Origin: Actinomycetota bacterium
GTDB taxonomy: Bacteria; Actinomycetota; Geothermincolia; Geothermincolales; RBG-13-55-18
Assembly: GCA_014360685.1 (NCBI GenBank)
Contig: JACIXB010000011.1
Location: 383,261-447,260, forward strand
Length of the DNA stretch: 64,000 nucleotides
Direction of reading: 5' to 3'
Positions 1 through 8,469 of this stretch are shown here, one piece after another; within the stretch, counting starts at the first letter, position 1, and each line of letters begins with the position of its first letter. The notes under the pieces were generated by a model, which had not been told where the DNA came from, searched no databases, and saw only the letters and a program-made list of their open reading frames with translations. The translations under genes were made by a program, and so were the position numbers.

Positions 1-74
1 GGAGGTTTGCATTTCCGCTCCGGGGTGAGAACGTCACCTCATGACAACGCGGCTCTTGTAATTGTCCTTGGGCC

Positions 75-908
75 ATGGAGGAGTACCTTTCGGCGTTGCG
101 GGAACTGATCGACGCTTCTCCCTACACGGTGGCCTTCACCGGGGCGGGGGTCTCCGCGGAGAGCGGCATCCCCACTTTTCGGGGGGATGAAGGCATATGG
201 AGGGATTACCCTCCGGCGCTTTACGGCAACCTTCCAGGACTTGCTCTGGCCTTCCTGTTCCGCCCCCGGAGGCTGGCCGGCCTGGCCTCCGGCGTGCTGG
301 CCTCCCTCCTGCAGGCCCAACCCAATCCCTGTCACCGGGCCCTGGCCATGCTGGAGGGAGAGGGACGCCTGCGCGCGGTCATCACCCAGAACATCGACGG
401 CCTCCACCAGGCGGCGGGCAGCAGGTTGGTCCTTGAGCTCCACGGCAATGCCTTCCGGCTGCGCTGCGCCGGTTGCGGTAAAAGGACGGAGGTGGAGAGG
501 GAGAGGGCGTTCGGGGTGTTGGAAAGCCTGCGGGAGTCGGGGACGAGGCGCCGGTTGCTGAAGGCCCTGCGGGAGTATGCCGCTCCCTGCGCGAGCTGTG
601 GAGGCCGCACGCGCCCCGACGTGGTCTTCTTCGGCGAGGGACTTCCGCCGGGCGAGTTCAACCGGGCCCTGGAGGAGGCGAGCCGCTGCCGGCTCATGCT
701 GGTCCTGGGGACCTCCGCCGTGGTCTATCCTGCGGCCCTGATACCCCAGGCGGCATTGGAGGGAGGCGCTAAAGTGGTGGTCATCGACCCCTCCCGTACG
801 GTTCTTTCCTCCCGCGCCCACCTTCACATACCCGCGGCGGCGGGGAGGTTCTTCGCCCTTTGGCTGGGAAGGGAAAGCGCGCCCGGTCAGTACAGCGCGG
901 ACGGGTGA
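75..908 (+). CDS. Sir2-family NAD-dependent protein deacylase (sirtuin)
   Basis: Removes acyl groups from protein lysines using NAD+, in the cytoplasm. The 277-residue protein shows the sirtuin signatures in order: the NAD-binding GAGVSAESGIPTFRG near residues 22-36, TQNIDGLH near 109-116, the catalytic His in ELHGNA, a zinc site of two CxxC pairs (CAGCGK and CASCGG), then VVFFGE and GTSAVVYPAA. The length is slightly above the usual bacterial 240-250 because of an insertion between the zinc cysteine pairs. The ATG at 75 has no strong ribosome site, so the start is less certain than the identity. It stands alone on + and converges on the LysR gene. The substrate cannot be told from sequence. 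Confidence 0.95.
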   Translation: MEEYLSALRELIDASPYTVAFTGAGVSAESGIPTFRGDEGIWRDYPPALYGNLPGLALAFLFRPRRLAGLASGVLASLLQAQPNPCHRALAMLEGEGRLRAVITQNIDGLHQAAGSRLVLELHGNAFRLRCAGCGKRTEVERERAFGVLESLRESGTRRRLLKALREYAAPCASCGGRTRPDVVFFGEGLPPGEFNRALEEASRCRLMLVLGTSAVVYPAALIPQAALEGGAKVVVIDPSRTVLSSRAHLHIPAAAGRFFALWLGRESAPGQYSADG

Positions 909-943
909 TAAGGCCCGATAGGGGGTGGAGGGGGGCGGTCGAA

Positions 944-960
944 ATGGGCCTTCGGCCCAT
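944..960. terminator. Hairpin between convergent genes
   Basis: A perfect inverted repeat, ATGGGCC-TTC-GGCCCAT, lies between the stop of the sirtuin gene (908, +) and the stop of the LysR gene (980, -). There is no T-run on either side, so a bidirectional terminator role rests on position only. Confidence 0.4.
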
Positions 961-979
961 GCGGGCAAAGTCTCCCGGC

Positions 980-1906
980 TCAGGGGCGGTAAAAAGAGGT
1001 CAGTTCGTCCTCCAGTTCCGGGCGCGTCTCCTCGATGACCTCCACCAGGGCCTCTACCGCGGGAGTGGAGGGCTTGCGCCGGAGGGTGACGTAGAAGAAG
1101 TCGCGTCTGAGGTCCGCGCCGGAGAGGGGGAGCATGCGGACCTTACCCAGCCGCGCATAGGGCTCCACGGCCCACATGGAGGAGACGGAGATCCCCGCCC
1201 CCGCGGCCACGGCCTGGATTACGGCCATGGTGCTCCCCAGCACCAGGCTGTCCAGGCTGGAGACGTCCAGGCCCAGCTCAGAGAGGATGCGCAACATGTG
1301 GGAGCGGGTTCCCGAGCCCTCCTCCCTGAGGATCAGCGTTTCACCGGTTAAGTCGTCGGCGGAGATCCTTTTTCGCTTGGCCAGCGGGTGGTCGCCGGGG
1401 GCGATGAAGACCAGCCGGTCGGCACAGAGCTTCCCGTATTCCAATCTCTCTTCGTCGTCGCGGGAACCCACGCAGCCAAGGTCCACTTCCCCCGCCCTAA
1501 CCAGGTCGAGTACCCCGCGGGTATCGGTGATCTCCAGGCGGGGTTCCACCAAGGGATTGCGTTGGCGATAGCGGGAGAGCACGCGCGGTAGTATGTATTC
1601 ACCGGGGATGTTGCTGGCGGCGAGGAGAAGGGATCCGCTGGGCTCGCCACGCCTCCCCTCCATCTCCCGTGCCAGTTCCTCCTCCACCTTGAGGATGCGC
1701 TGGGCGTGCCTGAGAAGGGCTTGGCCCGGCTCGGTCAGCCGGCAGCGGCCCAGGGACCGGTCCACCAGGATGCAACCGTATTCCTTTTCCAGGGAGCGGA
1801 TGTGGAAACTCACCGCGGGCTGGGTGAGTCCCAGGTTGCGTGCGGCGGCGGAGAAGCTCCCCGTCCGCGCCACCTCGGCCAGGACGCGCAGGCTTTTGGT
1901 GTTCAT
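980..1906 (-). CDS. LysR-family regulator, selenium-locus associated
   Basis: DNA-binding transcription regulator of 308 residues. An N-terminal winged helix-turn-helix (residues about 1-60, including GSFSAAARNLGLTQPAVS) is followed by a periplasmic-binding-protein-like effector domain with the usual LysR/CysB pattern. The ATG at 1906 follows GGGAGGTACGGG. It is the last gene of the minus-strand selenium cluster, directly behind tRNA-Sec, and a distinct LysR subgroup is known to travel with selenium-metabolism genes, so control of selenium or sulfur genes is a reasonable inference. Its first 21 codons are duplicated upstream (1954-2020), and a mini-ORF from that copy overlaps its start by ATGA. 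Confidence 0.9.
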   Translation of the reverse strand: MNTKSLRVLAEVARTGSFSAAARNLGLTQPAVSFHIRSLEKEYGCILVDRSLGRCRLTEPGQALLRHAQRILKVEEELAREMEGRRGEPSGSLLLAASNIPGEYILPRVLSRYRQRNPLVEPRLEITDTRGVLDLVRAGEVDLGCVGSRDDEERLEYGKLCADRLVFIAPGDHPLAKRKRISADDLTGETLILREEGSGTRSHMLRILSELGLDVSSLDSLVLGSTMAVIQAVAAGAGISVSSMWAVEPYARLGKVRMLPLSGADLRRDFFYVTLRRKPSTPAVEALVEVIEETRPELEDELTSFYRP

Positions 1907-2016
1907 CCCGTACCTCCCTTGACCCGGCGTGATCCACGACCACCGTGGACGAGGGCGGCGGAGAAGCTCCCCGTCCGCGCCACCTCGGCCAGGACGCGCA
2001 GGCTCCTGGTGTTCAT
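1903..2016 (-). pseudogene. Mini-ORF from duplicated LysR 5' end, overlaps lysR start
   Basis: A 37-codon frame starts at an ATG at 2016 and encodes MNTRSLRVLAEVARTGSFSA, nearly identical to the first residues of the LysR protein, then diverges and stops at 1903-1905 in an ATGA overlap with the LysR start at 1906. It is a fragment with no complete helix-turn-helix. It could act as a leader that couples translation into the regulator, or simply be a relic of a tandem duplication. Confidence 0.6.
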
Positions 2017-2020
2017 GCCG
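1954..2020. repeat. 67-bp direct duplication of the LysR gene 5' end
   Basis: Positions 1954-2020 match 1844-1910 at a constant offset of 110 bp with three mismatches (two near 2004-2005, one at 2017). The copied part covers the first 21 or so codons and the start codon but not the upstream ribosome site. Confidence 0.9.
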
Positions 2021-2065
2021 GGACTCCCCCGGGCGGGCGGGGAGCTTTGCGGCGGGGATAAAAAA

Positions 2066-2161
2066 TGGCGGAGATGCGTAAGAATCGAACTTACCCGGCG
2101 CCCGTTACGACGCCGCACCGGTTTTGAAGACCGGGCCGCCCACCAGGACGGATGCATCTCC
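2066..2161 (-). tRNA. selC: tRNA-Sec (UCA anticodon)
   Basis: Reading the minus strand from 2161, the 96-nt gene starts GGAGATGC and ends GCATCTCC-G-CCA, giving an 8-bp acceptor stem as in bacterial tRNA-Sec. The anticodon loop reads CTTCAAA, anticodon TCA, which decodes UGA. A long variable arm (GTGCGGCGTCGTAACGGGCG region) and the T arm GGTAAGTTCGATTCTTAC are visible, and the CCA end is encoded. It lies between selB and the LysR gene, so the whole selenocysteine pathway is local. Confidence 0.97.
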
Positions 2162-2167
2162 AGATAA

Positions 2168-2196
2168 AAATTATTATCCGCGGCTCTTCTTGTAAA
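2168..2196 (-). promoter_or_regulatory. Candidate promoter of tRNA-Sec
   Basis: On the minus strand, TTTACA (2196-2191), a 17-nt spacer and TAATTT (2173-2168) end 6 nt before the tRNA 5' base. Spacing fits a housekeeping sigma promoter; the -10 match is moderate. Confidence 0.5.
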
Positions 2197-2456
2197 GGAT
2201 GGTTTCCCGGTTTTCGCCGCCTCGCGCCTCGCGGGCTCCATGCCCCTTGACCCTTTCCTTCCCGGGCGCCTTCCCCGTCTCTGGATCCCCGGCTCCGGCC
2301 GCCGACAGGTTTTCCCGCCGCCTACCCCGGACTGCATGGCCATAAACACGCCCCCTTACTCCGGTCCTACCGCCATGCATTACGTGTGCGGGGATATCGC
2401 CGGCCCCGGGCCCGGGAACCTTTTTCCGGCTTGATGCCCCGCTTCGCGGCTGCCTT

Positions 2457-4409
2457 TTATCCCCGCGCGGGCCGGAAGAGTACCCGGTGGTCGCCCTCCC
2501 GGCGGGTGACCTTCTTCCGGTCCAGGTACTCCAGGAGGGGGATGGCGTACTTGCGGCTGGCGCCCAGCATGTCCCGCAGGTCGGCCACGGCGAGCCTTTC
2601 GCGGCCGGTGAGGAAGGCCACCACCTTTTCCTCCGCCTCGGCCAACTTGCCCGCGGCCAGGAAGTATTCCGGGTTCACCTGCTCTATCCTCCCTTCCTCG
2701 AGGAGGATGTTAAGCAGGTCACGGAGGCGGTTGCGGTCCACTCCCAGCTTCTCGCCCAGCTCCTTGAAGAGGGGAGGGGAAAACCCGCCCTCCCGGATGA
2801 GGGATTCCAGGTCCCTCAGGAGGGCTCGTTCCCTTTCCCCGAGGGCGCGCCCCTTTCCCGCCACCCTGACCTTGCCCCCCTCCGTCTCCAGACGGCCGGC
2901 CCTCTCGGCGGCCCTCAACAGGGATAGAAAGTCCTCCGCCGCCAACTGGTATTTTCTCCCTTTCGCCAGACGCTCTCCAAGGCGCTGGCGAAGTACCTCC
3001 TTTTCCACCCCCGCCTTCAACGGGTTGGCGGAGTGCAACTCCTCCACCAGCCCGGCCATGGTGTCCATGAGGCCTCCCAGCCGGGTGGCTTCAAGGTAGA
3101 AGGGGCCGCCTTCCCCCTCCAGCTCCACCAGCTTTCCCTCCGCCAGGAGTTCCTTCACCGCGCCTTCCACCGCGGAGGCCTTCAATTCCAGCCTCTCGAC
3201 CAGTCCGGCCATGGACATGGGAAGCCCCCTCTCCTCCAGGGCCAGGAGTACCAGTGGGGCGGGATCCCCGCGTTCCCGGACCTCGATCTCCCTCAGCACC
3301 TCCACCTGGTGATGGCGGTGCTTGCGGGGGTGGGAATCCAGGATGCGGCCGCCTCCGATGGTGGTGACGGGGGAATAACTGCGGATGATGAAGCGGTCGC
3401 CGTAGCGGAGCACGACCGGTTTCTCCAGGCGCAGTTGCACCGGATGGCTCTCTCCCGGCGGGAGCTCCTCGCGCCCTCCCAGGAGGACCACCCGGGCCAT
3501 GATCTCGCTGGTGCCGTGGTGGAAGCGGATGCGGGCGCGGTTTTTCAGGAGCTGCGGAGCTCCCTGCAGGAGGTGGAGCTGGGCGTCGGCCATCATGGTA
3601 GGACGGAGATGGCCCGGGGAGACGATCACGTCTCCGCGAGTCACCTCCTCCTTGGAGATGCCGGGAAGGTTCATGGCCACCCGCTGCCCGGCGTAAGCCC
3701 TCTCCACCTCCTCCCCGTGCACCTGCACGTTGCGTACCCTAAGACGCCTGCCGGAAGGCTGGACCACGGCCTCGTCTCCGTCGGACACGCTTCCTTCCCA
3801 CAGGGTTCCGGTGACCACCGTGCCGATTCCGCGCAGGGTGAAGACACGGTCCACGGGTAGGCGGAAGGGCCCCTCGCTGTCCCGGGCCCTCACCCTCTCC
3901 GCCGCCCGTGTGAGGGCCCGGAGGAGGTCATCCAGGCCCCGCCCGGTCCGGCTGGAGGTGACCACCATCTCCGCTCCTTCCAGGGCGGTGCCGCGCAAAG
4001 CCTCGGCGACGTCTTCTTTGACCAGCTCCAGCATATCCTCTTCCACCAGGTCCGCCTTGGTTATGGCCACCACGCCGTCGGAAACCCCCAAGAGGTCCAC
4101 GATGGCCAGGTGCTCCACGGTCTGGGGCATAACCCCGTCGTCGGCGGCCACCACCAGGAGGACCAGGTCGAAGCCTGTGGCCCCGGCCAACATGTTCTTC
4201 ACGAAATGTTCGTGGCCGGGCACGTCCACCACCCCGGCAGATACTCCGTTGGGCAGTTTGAGTTCCGCGAAGCCCAGCTCGATGGAGATACCGCGTTCCT
4301 TCTCCTCCTTGAGCCGGTCGGTATCCGTGCCGGTGAGGGCCTTGACCAGCTCGGTCTTGCCGTGGTCTATGTGTCCGGCGGTTCCGATGATGAAGTTCTT
4401 CATGTTCAT
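2457..4409 (-). CDS. selB: Selenocysteine-specific elongation factor SelB
   Basis: GTPase that carries Sec-tRNA-Sec to the ribosome at UGA codons that have a SECIS hairpin. About 650 residues: the N-terminal EF-Tu-like G domain has AGHIDHGKTE (G1), GISIELGFA, DVPGHEHFV (G3) and TKAD (G4), followed by domains II/III and a C-terminal run of winged-helix domains (last about 250 residues) that would bind the SECIS. The family is usually 610-650 residues. The frame is open to 4493 but that extension is not conserved in character, so the start is placed at the ATG at 4409 (MNMKNF); the ATG at 4403 is an equal candidate. It lies 106 bp after selA. Confidence 0.97.
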   Translation of the reverse strand: MNMKNFIIGTAGHIDHGKTELVKALTGTDTDRLKEEKERGISIELGFAELKLPNGVSAGVVDVPGHEHFVKNMLAGATGFDLVLLVVAADDGVMPQTVEHLAIVDLLGVSDGVVAITKADLVEEDMLELVKEDVAEALRGTALEGAEMVVTSSRTGRGLDDLLRALTRAAERVRARDSEGPFRLPVDRVFTLRGIGTVVTGTLWEGSVSDGDEAVVQPSGRRLRVRNVQVHGEEVERAYAGQRVAMNLPGISKEEVTRGDVIVSPGHLRPTMMADAQLHLLQGAPQLLKNRARIRFHHGTSEIMARVVLLGGREELPPGESHPVQLRLEKPVVLRYGDRFIIRSYSPVTTIGGGRILDSHPRKHRHHQVEVLREIEVRERGDPAPLVLLALEERGLPMSMAGLVERLELKASAVEGAVKELLAEGKLVELEGEGGPFYLEATRLGGLMDTMAGLVEELHSANPLKAGVEKEVLRQRLGERLAKGRKYQLAAEDFLSLLRAAERAGRLETEGGKVRVAGKGRALGERERALLRDLESLIREGGFSPPLFKELGEKLGVDRNRLRDLLNILLEEGRIEQVNPEYFLAAGKLAEAEEKVVAFLTGRERLAVADLRDMLGASRKYAIPLLEYLDRKKVTRREGDHRVLFRPARG

Positions 4410-4515
4410 TCCGATTTCCGTGCTGGACGGGTTGCCCTCCCCGAAAAGGCGGCGCCCGTTCCAGGTTTTCCCATCCGGGAGAACCCACGGCACACCCTCC
4501 GCTTTTTGCCGGTGC

Positions 4516-5994
4516 TTAAGGAGGGTTACCTTTCGAGGTTCCTCCTGCTCCCTTTCCGTTCCCCGCTGCCCCGGTCGCGGAGCGGAAAGCCTCCACCACC
4601 AGGGGCAACTCCTCGTCCCGCAGGGTCCTCACGTCCAGGAGGAGCCGGTCCTCTTTGATGCGCCCCATGACCGGGGGGTCACACCGGCGCAGGTTTTCCT
4701 CCAGCCGGTTCACCTTCAGGCGGGGGGAATTCACCGCCACCACCCAGGTGGGAAGGTCCTCCATGGGGAGTGACCCCCCGCCGGCGCGGGAGACATCCTC
4801 GGTGACCTCGATCTCCAGGTCGGGGCAGGCCGAGGAAAGCCGCTCGGCCAGGCGTTGCGCCCTCCCGCGCAGGGTTTCCGGGTCGGCGGTGAGCATGGCC
4901 AGGGTGGGTATCTCCGACAGGGCCCTCTCCGGGTCCAGGTACAGCCGCAAGGTGGCCTCCAGGGCGGCCACGGTCAGCTTGTCCGGGCGCAGGGCGCGGG
5001 CCAGGGGATGCCCGGCCATGGCCTCCACCAGTTCTTCCCGCCCCAGCACTATCCCCGCCTGGGGCCCCCCCAGGAGTTTGTCGCCGCTGAAACACACCAG
5101 GTCCGCCCCGTCACGGAGGGAGTCGCGGATGGTGGGCTCGCGGGAGACTCCGAAACGGGAGAGGTCCGGGTAAACCCCGCTTCCCAGGTCGTCCAGCAGG
5201 ATCAGCCCGTATTCGTGGGCCAAGCCGGCCAGTTCCTTCAGTTCCACCTCGGCGGTGAAACCCAGGATGCGGTAGTTGCTGGGGTGGGCGCGCATGATGG
5301 CCGCCGTCTCGCTGGTGATGGCCCTGCGGTAGTCCTCCAGGTAGGTCTTGTTGGTGGTTCCCACTTCCACCAGCCGGGCCCCGCTCTGGGCCATCACCTC
5401 TGGTAACCGGAAGGAGCCCCCGATCTCTATGAGCTGCCCGCGGCTGACGATGACCTCCCGGTCCCTGGCGTGGGCGGTGAGCGCCAGGAGGACCGCCGCC
5501 GCGTTGTTGTTCACCACCAGCGCGGATTCCGCCCCCGTGAGCTCGCACAAGATCCTGCGCAGGTGCATCTGGCGGGAACCCCGCTCACCGGTTTCCAGGT
5601 CCAGCTCCAGGTTGCTGTAATGGGCGGCGGCGTTGCGTAGGGCCTCTATGGCCGGCGCGGGCAGCAGGGAACGACCCATGTTGGTGTGCACCACCACACC
5701 CGTGGCGTTGACCACCCGCCGGAAGCTGGGCCTTATGCGCTCCTGCACTTCCTTTTCCACCAGGGACACCAGCTCCTCGGTGTCCGTGTTGATGCTCTTC
5801 AGGGACATCTCGTCACGGGCGGCGAGGATGGCCTCCCTGACCCCCTCCAGGACGGCGCGTGAGGCCTCGGTTATCAACTCCCGGGGGATGGAGCGGTTGC
5901 CCGCCATACGGCTGCGGTAGAAGGCCTGGATGAGGTCATTCACCGAGGAGAGCCTCCGCAGGTAATCCTTTTTCGAGATCTCTTTTTCCCCCAT
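4516..5994 (-). CDS. selA: L-seryl-tRNA(Sec) selenium transferase SelA
   Basis: PLP-dependent enzyme that converts Ser-tRNA-Sec to Sec-tRNA-Sec with selenophosphate. The 492-residue protein has an N-terminal helical tRNA-binding domain (about 1-75), a fold-type I aminotransferase core with VVHTNMGRSLL, NNNAAAVLLAL and the PLP-lysine motif FSGDKLLGGPQAG, and a C-terminal small domain. Length is at the long side of the usual 455-475. The tail after about residue 465 is Gly/Lys-rich and looks disordered. The order selD, yedF, selA, selB, tRNA-Sec on one strand indicates a shared selenium locus. Confidence 0.97.
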   Translation of the reverse strand: MGEKEISKKDYLRRLSSVNDLIQAFYRSRMAGNRSIPRELITEASRAVLEGVREAILAARDEMSLKSINTDTEELVSLVEKEVQERIRPSFRRVVNATGVVVHTNMGRSLLPAPAIEALRNAAAHYSNLELDLETGERGSRQMHLRRILCELTGAESALVVNNNAAAVLLALTAHARDREVIVSRGQLIEIGGSFRLPEVMAQSGARLVEVGTTNKTYLEDYRRAITSETAAIMRAHPSNYRILGFTAEVELKELAGLAHEYGLILLDDLGSGVYPDLSRFGVSREPTIRDSLRDGADLVCFSGDKLLGGPQAGIVLGREELVEAMAGHPLARALRPDKLTVAALEATLRLYLDPERALSEIPTLAMLTADPETLRGRAQRLAERLSSACPDLEIEVTEDVSRAGGGSLPMEDLPTWVVAVNSPRLKVNRLEENLRRCDPPVMGRIKEDRLLLDVRTLRDEELPLVVEAFRSATGAAGNGKGAGGTSKGNPP

Positions 5995-6333
5995 GACCAG
6001 GCCCCTTGTCCCTCAATTGTCCCGGAAATAGCGACGCATCGGATGGTCGCGGCGCCGACCCCTTCCCCTTCCGATCCCGAAGAGGCCGTCATCCGCTTCC
6101 ATCCCGCACGATCGGGTCTTCAGGTCACCACTAGTCGGTCACCCCTCCCGTCCCCTTGCTTCCAAGGCACCGGGAACTGGAACCGGTTCCCGACCCGCCG
6201 CACCGGATCCGATCCACGGCTTTTTTCTCAGCGGAGTATCCGGATTGCGGGGTGTCCGGCCTCCTGTATCGGACCCTTTCCCGGGCCGTTGCCTCCGCGC
6301 CATCGCCTTGCGACGGGTTAAACGCCTATAATT
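5995..6333. other. Intergenic, no gene seen (yedF-selA)
   Basis: This stretch separates yedF from selA on the minus strand. I see no convincing coding frame. It holds small inverted repeats such as GGGAAC/GTTCCC (6172-6177 with 6186-6191), none with a T-run. Confidence 0.6.
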
Positions 6334-6939
6334 TTAGATGCTTATCGAGTTGGAGGCCACCAGCATGGTCTCCAGGATCTCGAACATGTTGCTCACCGTC
6401 CCCACGGCCGCTTTCTTTTTAAGCCCGAAATAATCCAGGCAGGTACCGCATACCAGGATCTTCGTGCCCCGCTCCGCCAGGGCGGAAAGGGCGGGGACGG
6501 TGTCCGCTCCTTCCACGGACAAGAGTACGCCGCGGTTGAAGAGCACCAGGCTCCAGGGTGGGTTGTCGCATTCGGAGAGGGTGTTGAGGAAGGCCTTCAT
6601 GAGTATCCTACCCAGTTCCTCCTCCCCCCGGCCCATGACGTCCGCGGAGAGGACCACCACCGTTTTCCCCTCCAGCCGCGCCGCGGATTTCGACGCGGGG
6701 GTCTCCACGGGCGCCTCCTCCGCTTCGCCTTCTTTTCTTATGGCCAGCCTAAAGGTGCCTCCCTCCTCGCTTACCTCCACGTTGCATCCCTGGGAGGCGG
6801 CGAAGCGGGTGACGTTGTCCCGGGCGGTGGGGTTGTCCACCAGCACTTCGAATTCCCGGCATCCTCTCTGCAGGGCTTCCCTGGTCTTGACCACCGGGGC
6901 GGGACAGGCCATGCCCTGGGCGTCCACTATCTCTTCCAT
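6334..6939 (-). CDS. yedF: YedF-type selenium-metabolism sulfurtransferase-like protein
   Basis: The N-terminal TusA/SirA-like domain (about 1-75) begins MEEIVDAQGMACPAPVVKT with the CPxP motif, and the C-terminal DsrE-like domain (about 95-201) ends with LVCGTCLDYFGL. This two-domain form is the family that occurs almost only in selenium-using genomes beside selD. A role in delivering or sensing reduced selenium is assumed for the family but not proven. The ATG at 6939 has an excellent site (AAGGAGGGGAG); the frame open upstream to 6984 lacks one. It sits between selD and selA. Confidence 0.93.
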   Translation of the reverse strand: MEEIVDAQGMACPAPVVKTREALQRGCREFEVLVDNPTARDNVTRFAASQGCNVEVSEEGGTFRLAIRKEGEAEEAPVETPASKSAARLEGKTVVVLSADVMGRGEEELGRILMKAFLNTLSECDNPPWSLVLFNRGVLLSVEGADTVPALSALAERGTKILVCGTCLDYFGLKKKAAVGTVSNMFEILETMLVASNSISI

Positions 6940-7142
6940 CTCCCCTCCTTCAAGTCCCGATCCCGGCTTATTCCCACCTCGCACCCGGTGGGCGCACGGG
7001 ATTCCCCCTCTTCCGCGCCTGGTCGTTGGGGCAAGCGGCCGCCGGTCATCCCATGTTCGCCCTCCACGTTTCTGCCCTGGGAATCACGTAATGGTCGTCG
7101 GAGGTCCTTTCCTATACTAAGGCATGCGTTTCCAACGGGGTC

Positions 7143-8186
7143 TCAGGGAGTGACCCTGATCAATGGTCGGGAAGCGGCGACGAACTCCCCGATCCGAAAC
7201 CACTCCTTTCCCTCCTTCAGCCCGTCGCCCATGGCCTCCAATCCCTCCGGGGGAAGGGCGATGAGCAAACCCCCCGAGGTCTGGGGATCGAAGAGGATAT
7301 CGCGGTCCACGTCGTCCACCCCCGGGGCGAACTCCACCCTCCCCTGCAGGAAGTCCCGGTTGCGGTGGGCGCCGGCGGGTATCATCCCCATCCCGGCCAT
7401 CTCCCTGGTGCGGGGATACAAGGGGATGGAGGCCGCCGAGATCTCGCAGGCCGGCCCCTCCTCGGAGAGCATCTCGGCGAGGTGGCCCAACAACCCGAAC
7501 CCGGTGACGTCGGTGCAGGCCCGGGCTCCGGCGACCCCCGCGGCGAGGGAGGCCTCCCGGTTGAGGGCGGCCATCCCCTTCACGGCGGCCTCGATTTCCT
7601 CCTCGGAGAGGAATTCCGCCTTAAGGGCGGTGGACAGTACCCCCGTGCCCAGGGGCTTGGTGAGGACCAGCGCGTCCCCGGCACGAGCTCCCCGGCTGGT
7701 CAGGATGCGTTCCGGGTGCACCATCCCGGTTACCGCCAGCCCGTACTTGGGTTCTTCGTCGTCCACGGTATGCCCGCCCAGGATGACCGCGCCCGCCTCC
7801 CGGACGGCGTCCAGCCCCCCGCGGAGGATATCCGCGAGGAGTTCCATTCCCAGGGAGCAGGGGAAGCAGACGATGTTCATGGCCGAGATGGGGGTTCCCC
7901 CCATGGCGTAGATGTCGCTCATTGCGTTAGCCGCGGCGATGCGGCCGAACCAGTAAGGGTCGTCCACGATGGGGGTGAAGAAATCCAGGGTGTGTACCAG
8001 GGCCCTCTCCGCGTCCAGGCGGTAGACGGCGGCATCGTCGGGCGTGTCCAGCCCCACCAGGATCTCCTCCCGCAGTTCACCGGGGGGCAGGAGGTGCAGC
8101 ACCTTCTTGAGGTCCTCCGGACCCACCTTGGCCGCTCATCCAGCCTTCCCGGAGAGCAGCGTCAGCCTCACCTTGTGACCATCCAT
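7143..8186 (-). CDS. selD: Selenide, water dikinase SelD, itself a selenoprotein (Sec17)
   Basis: Makes selenophosphate from selenide and ATP, the selenium donor for SelA. Read from the ATG at 8186 (site AAAGGAGAAGG), the frame gives MDGHKVRLTLLSGKAG, then TGA at 8136-8138, then AAKVGPEDLKKV. This UGA sits exactly at the catalytic Cys/Sec position of the family (the loop before AAKVGPEDL), so the protein is 347 residues with selenocysteine at 17. Downstream are the expected GGHTVDDEEPKYGLAVTG, TDVTGFGLLGHLAEM and DPQTSGGLL motifs. A standard gene finder would start at the GTG at 8126 and lose the active site and ATP-lid loop. Sec in SelD makes the pathway self-dependent. It is preceded by an AT-rich promoter and followed by yedF. 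Confidence 0.95.
8111..8138 (-). promoter_or_regulatory. Candidate SECIS hairpin in selD
   Basis: On the minus strand the UGA (8138-8136) is followed after 12 nt by GGTCC (8123-8119), loop GGA (8118-8116) and GGACC (8115-8111). A short hairpin with G residues in the apical loop at about this distance is what SelB needs in bacterial mRNAs. Fold and distance are read by eye. Confidence 0.65.
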
Positions 8187-8255
8187 GAAAGGCCTTCTCC
8201 TTTCTGCCGGGAACCAGGATCCAATGACCGCGGCCAGGGCCCCTTCCCGGTAGGG

Positions 8256-8285
8256 ATTATAAAATATTTTTTTCGACAATATAAA
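8256..8285 (-). promoter_or_regulatory. Candidate selD promoter
   Basis: In a short AT-rich patch, TTTATA (8285-8280), an 18-nt spacer and TATAAT (8261-8256) lie about 70 nt before the selD start, pointing towards selD. Confidence 0.5.
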
Positions 8286-8469
8286 GTAATTGCGGCAGCG
8301 GGGGGAGCGCACGCCGGCAAATGGCTCCCCTACCCGCCGCCTTTTCCCGCGCCGGGCTGGGCGAGACCGGTCCGTGCATTCAACCGTTTCTCCCGCCGGC
8401 GCGAAGTTCCCGGCGAACCGTTTCTGCCCGGTGGATTGTCGGGAAAGGAGAGCGGGGCGGTGTTGAAGG

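Noticed and set aside
2240..2434. 64-codon + strand frame between tRNA-Sec and selB
   Set aside because: No ribosome site, Pro-rich composition typical of non-coding GC-rich frames.
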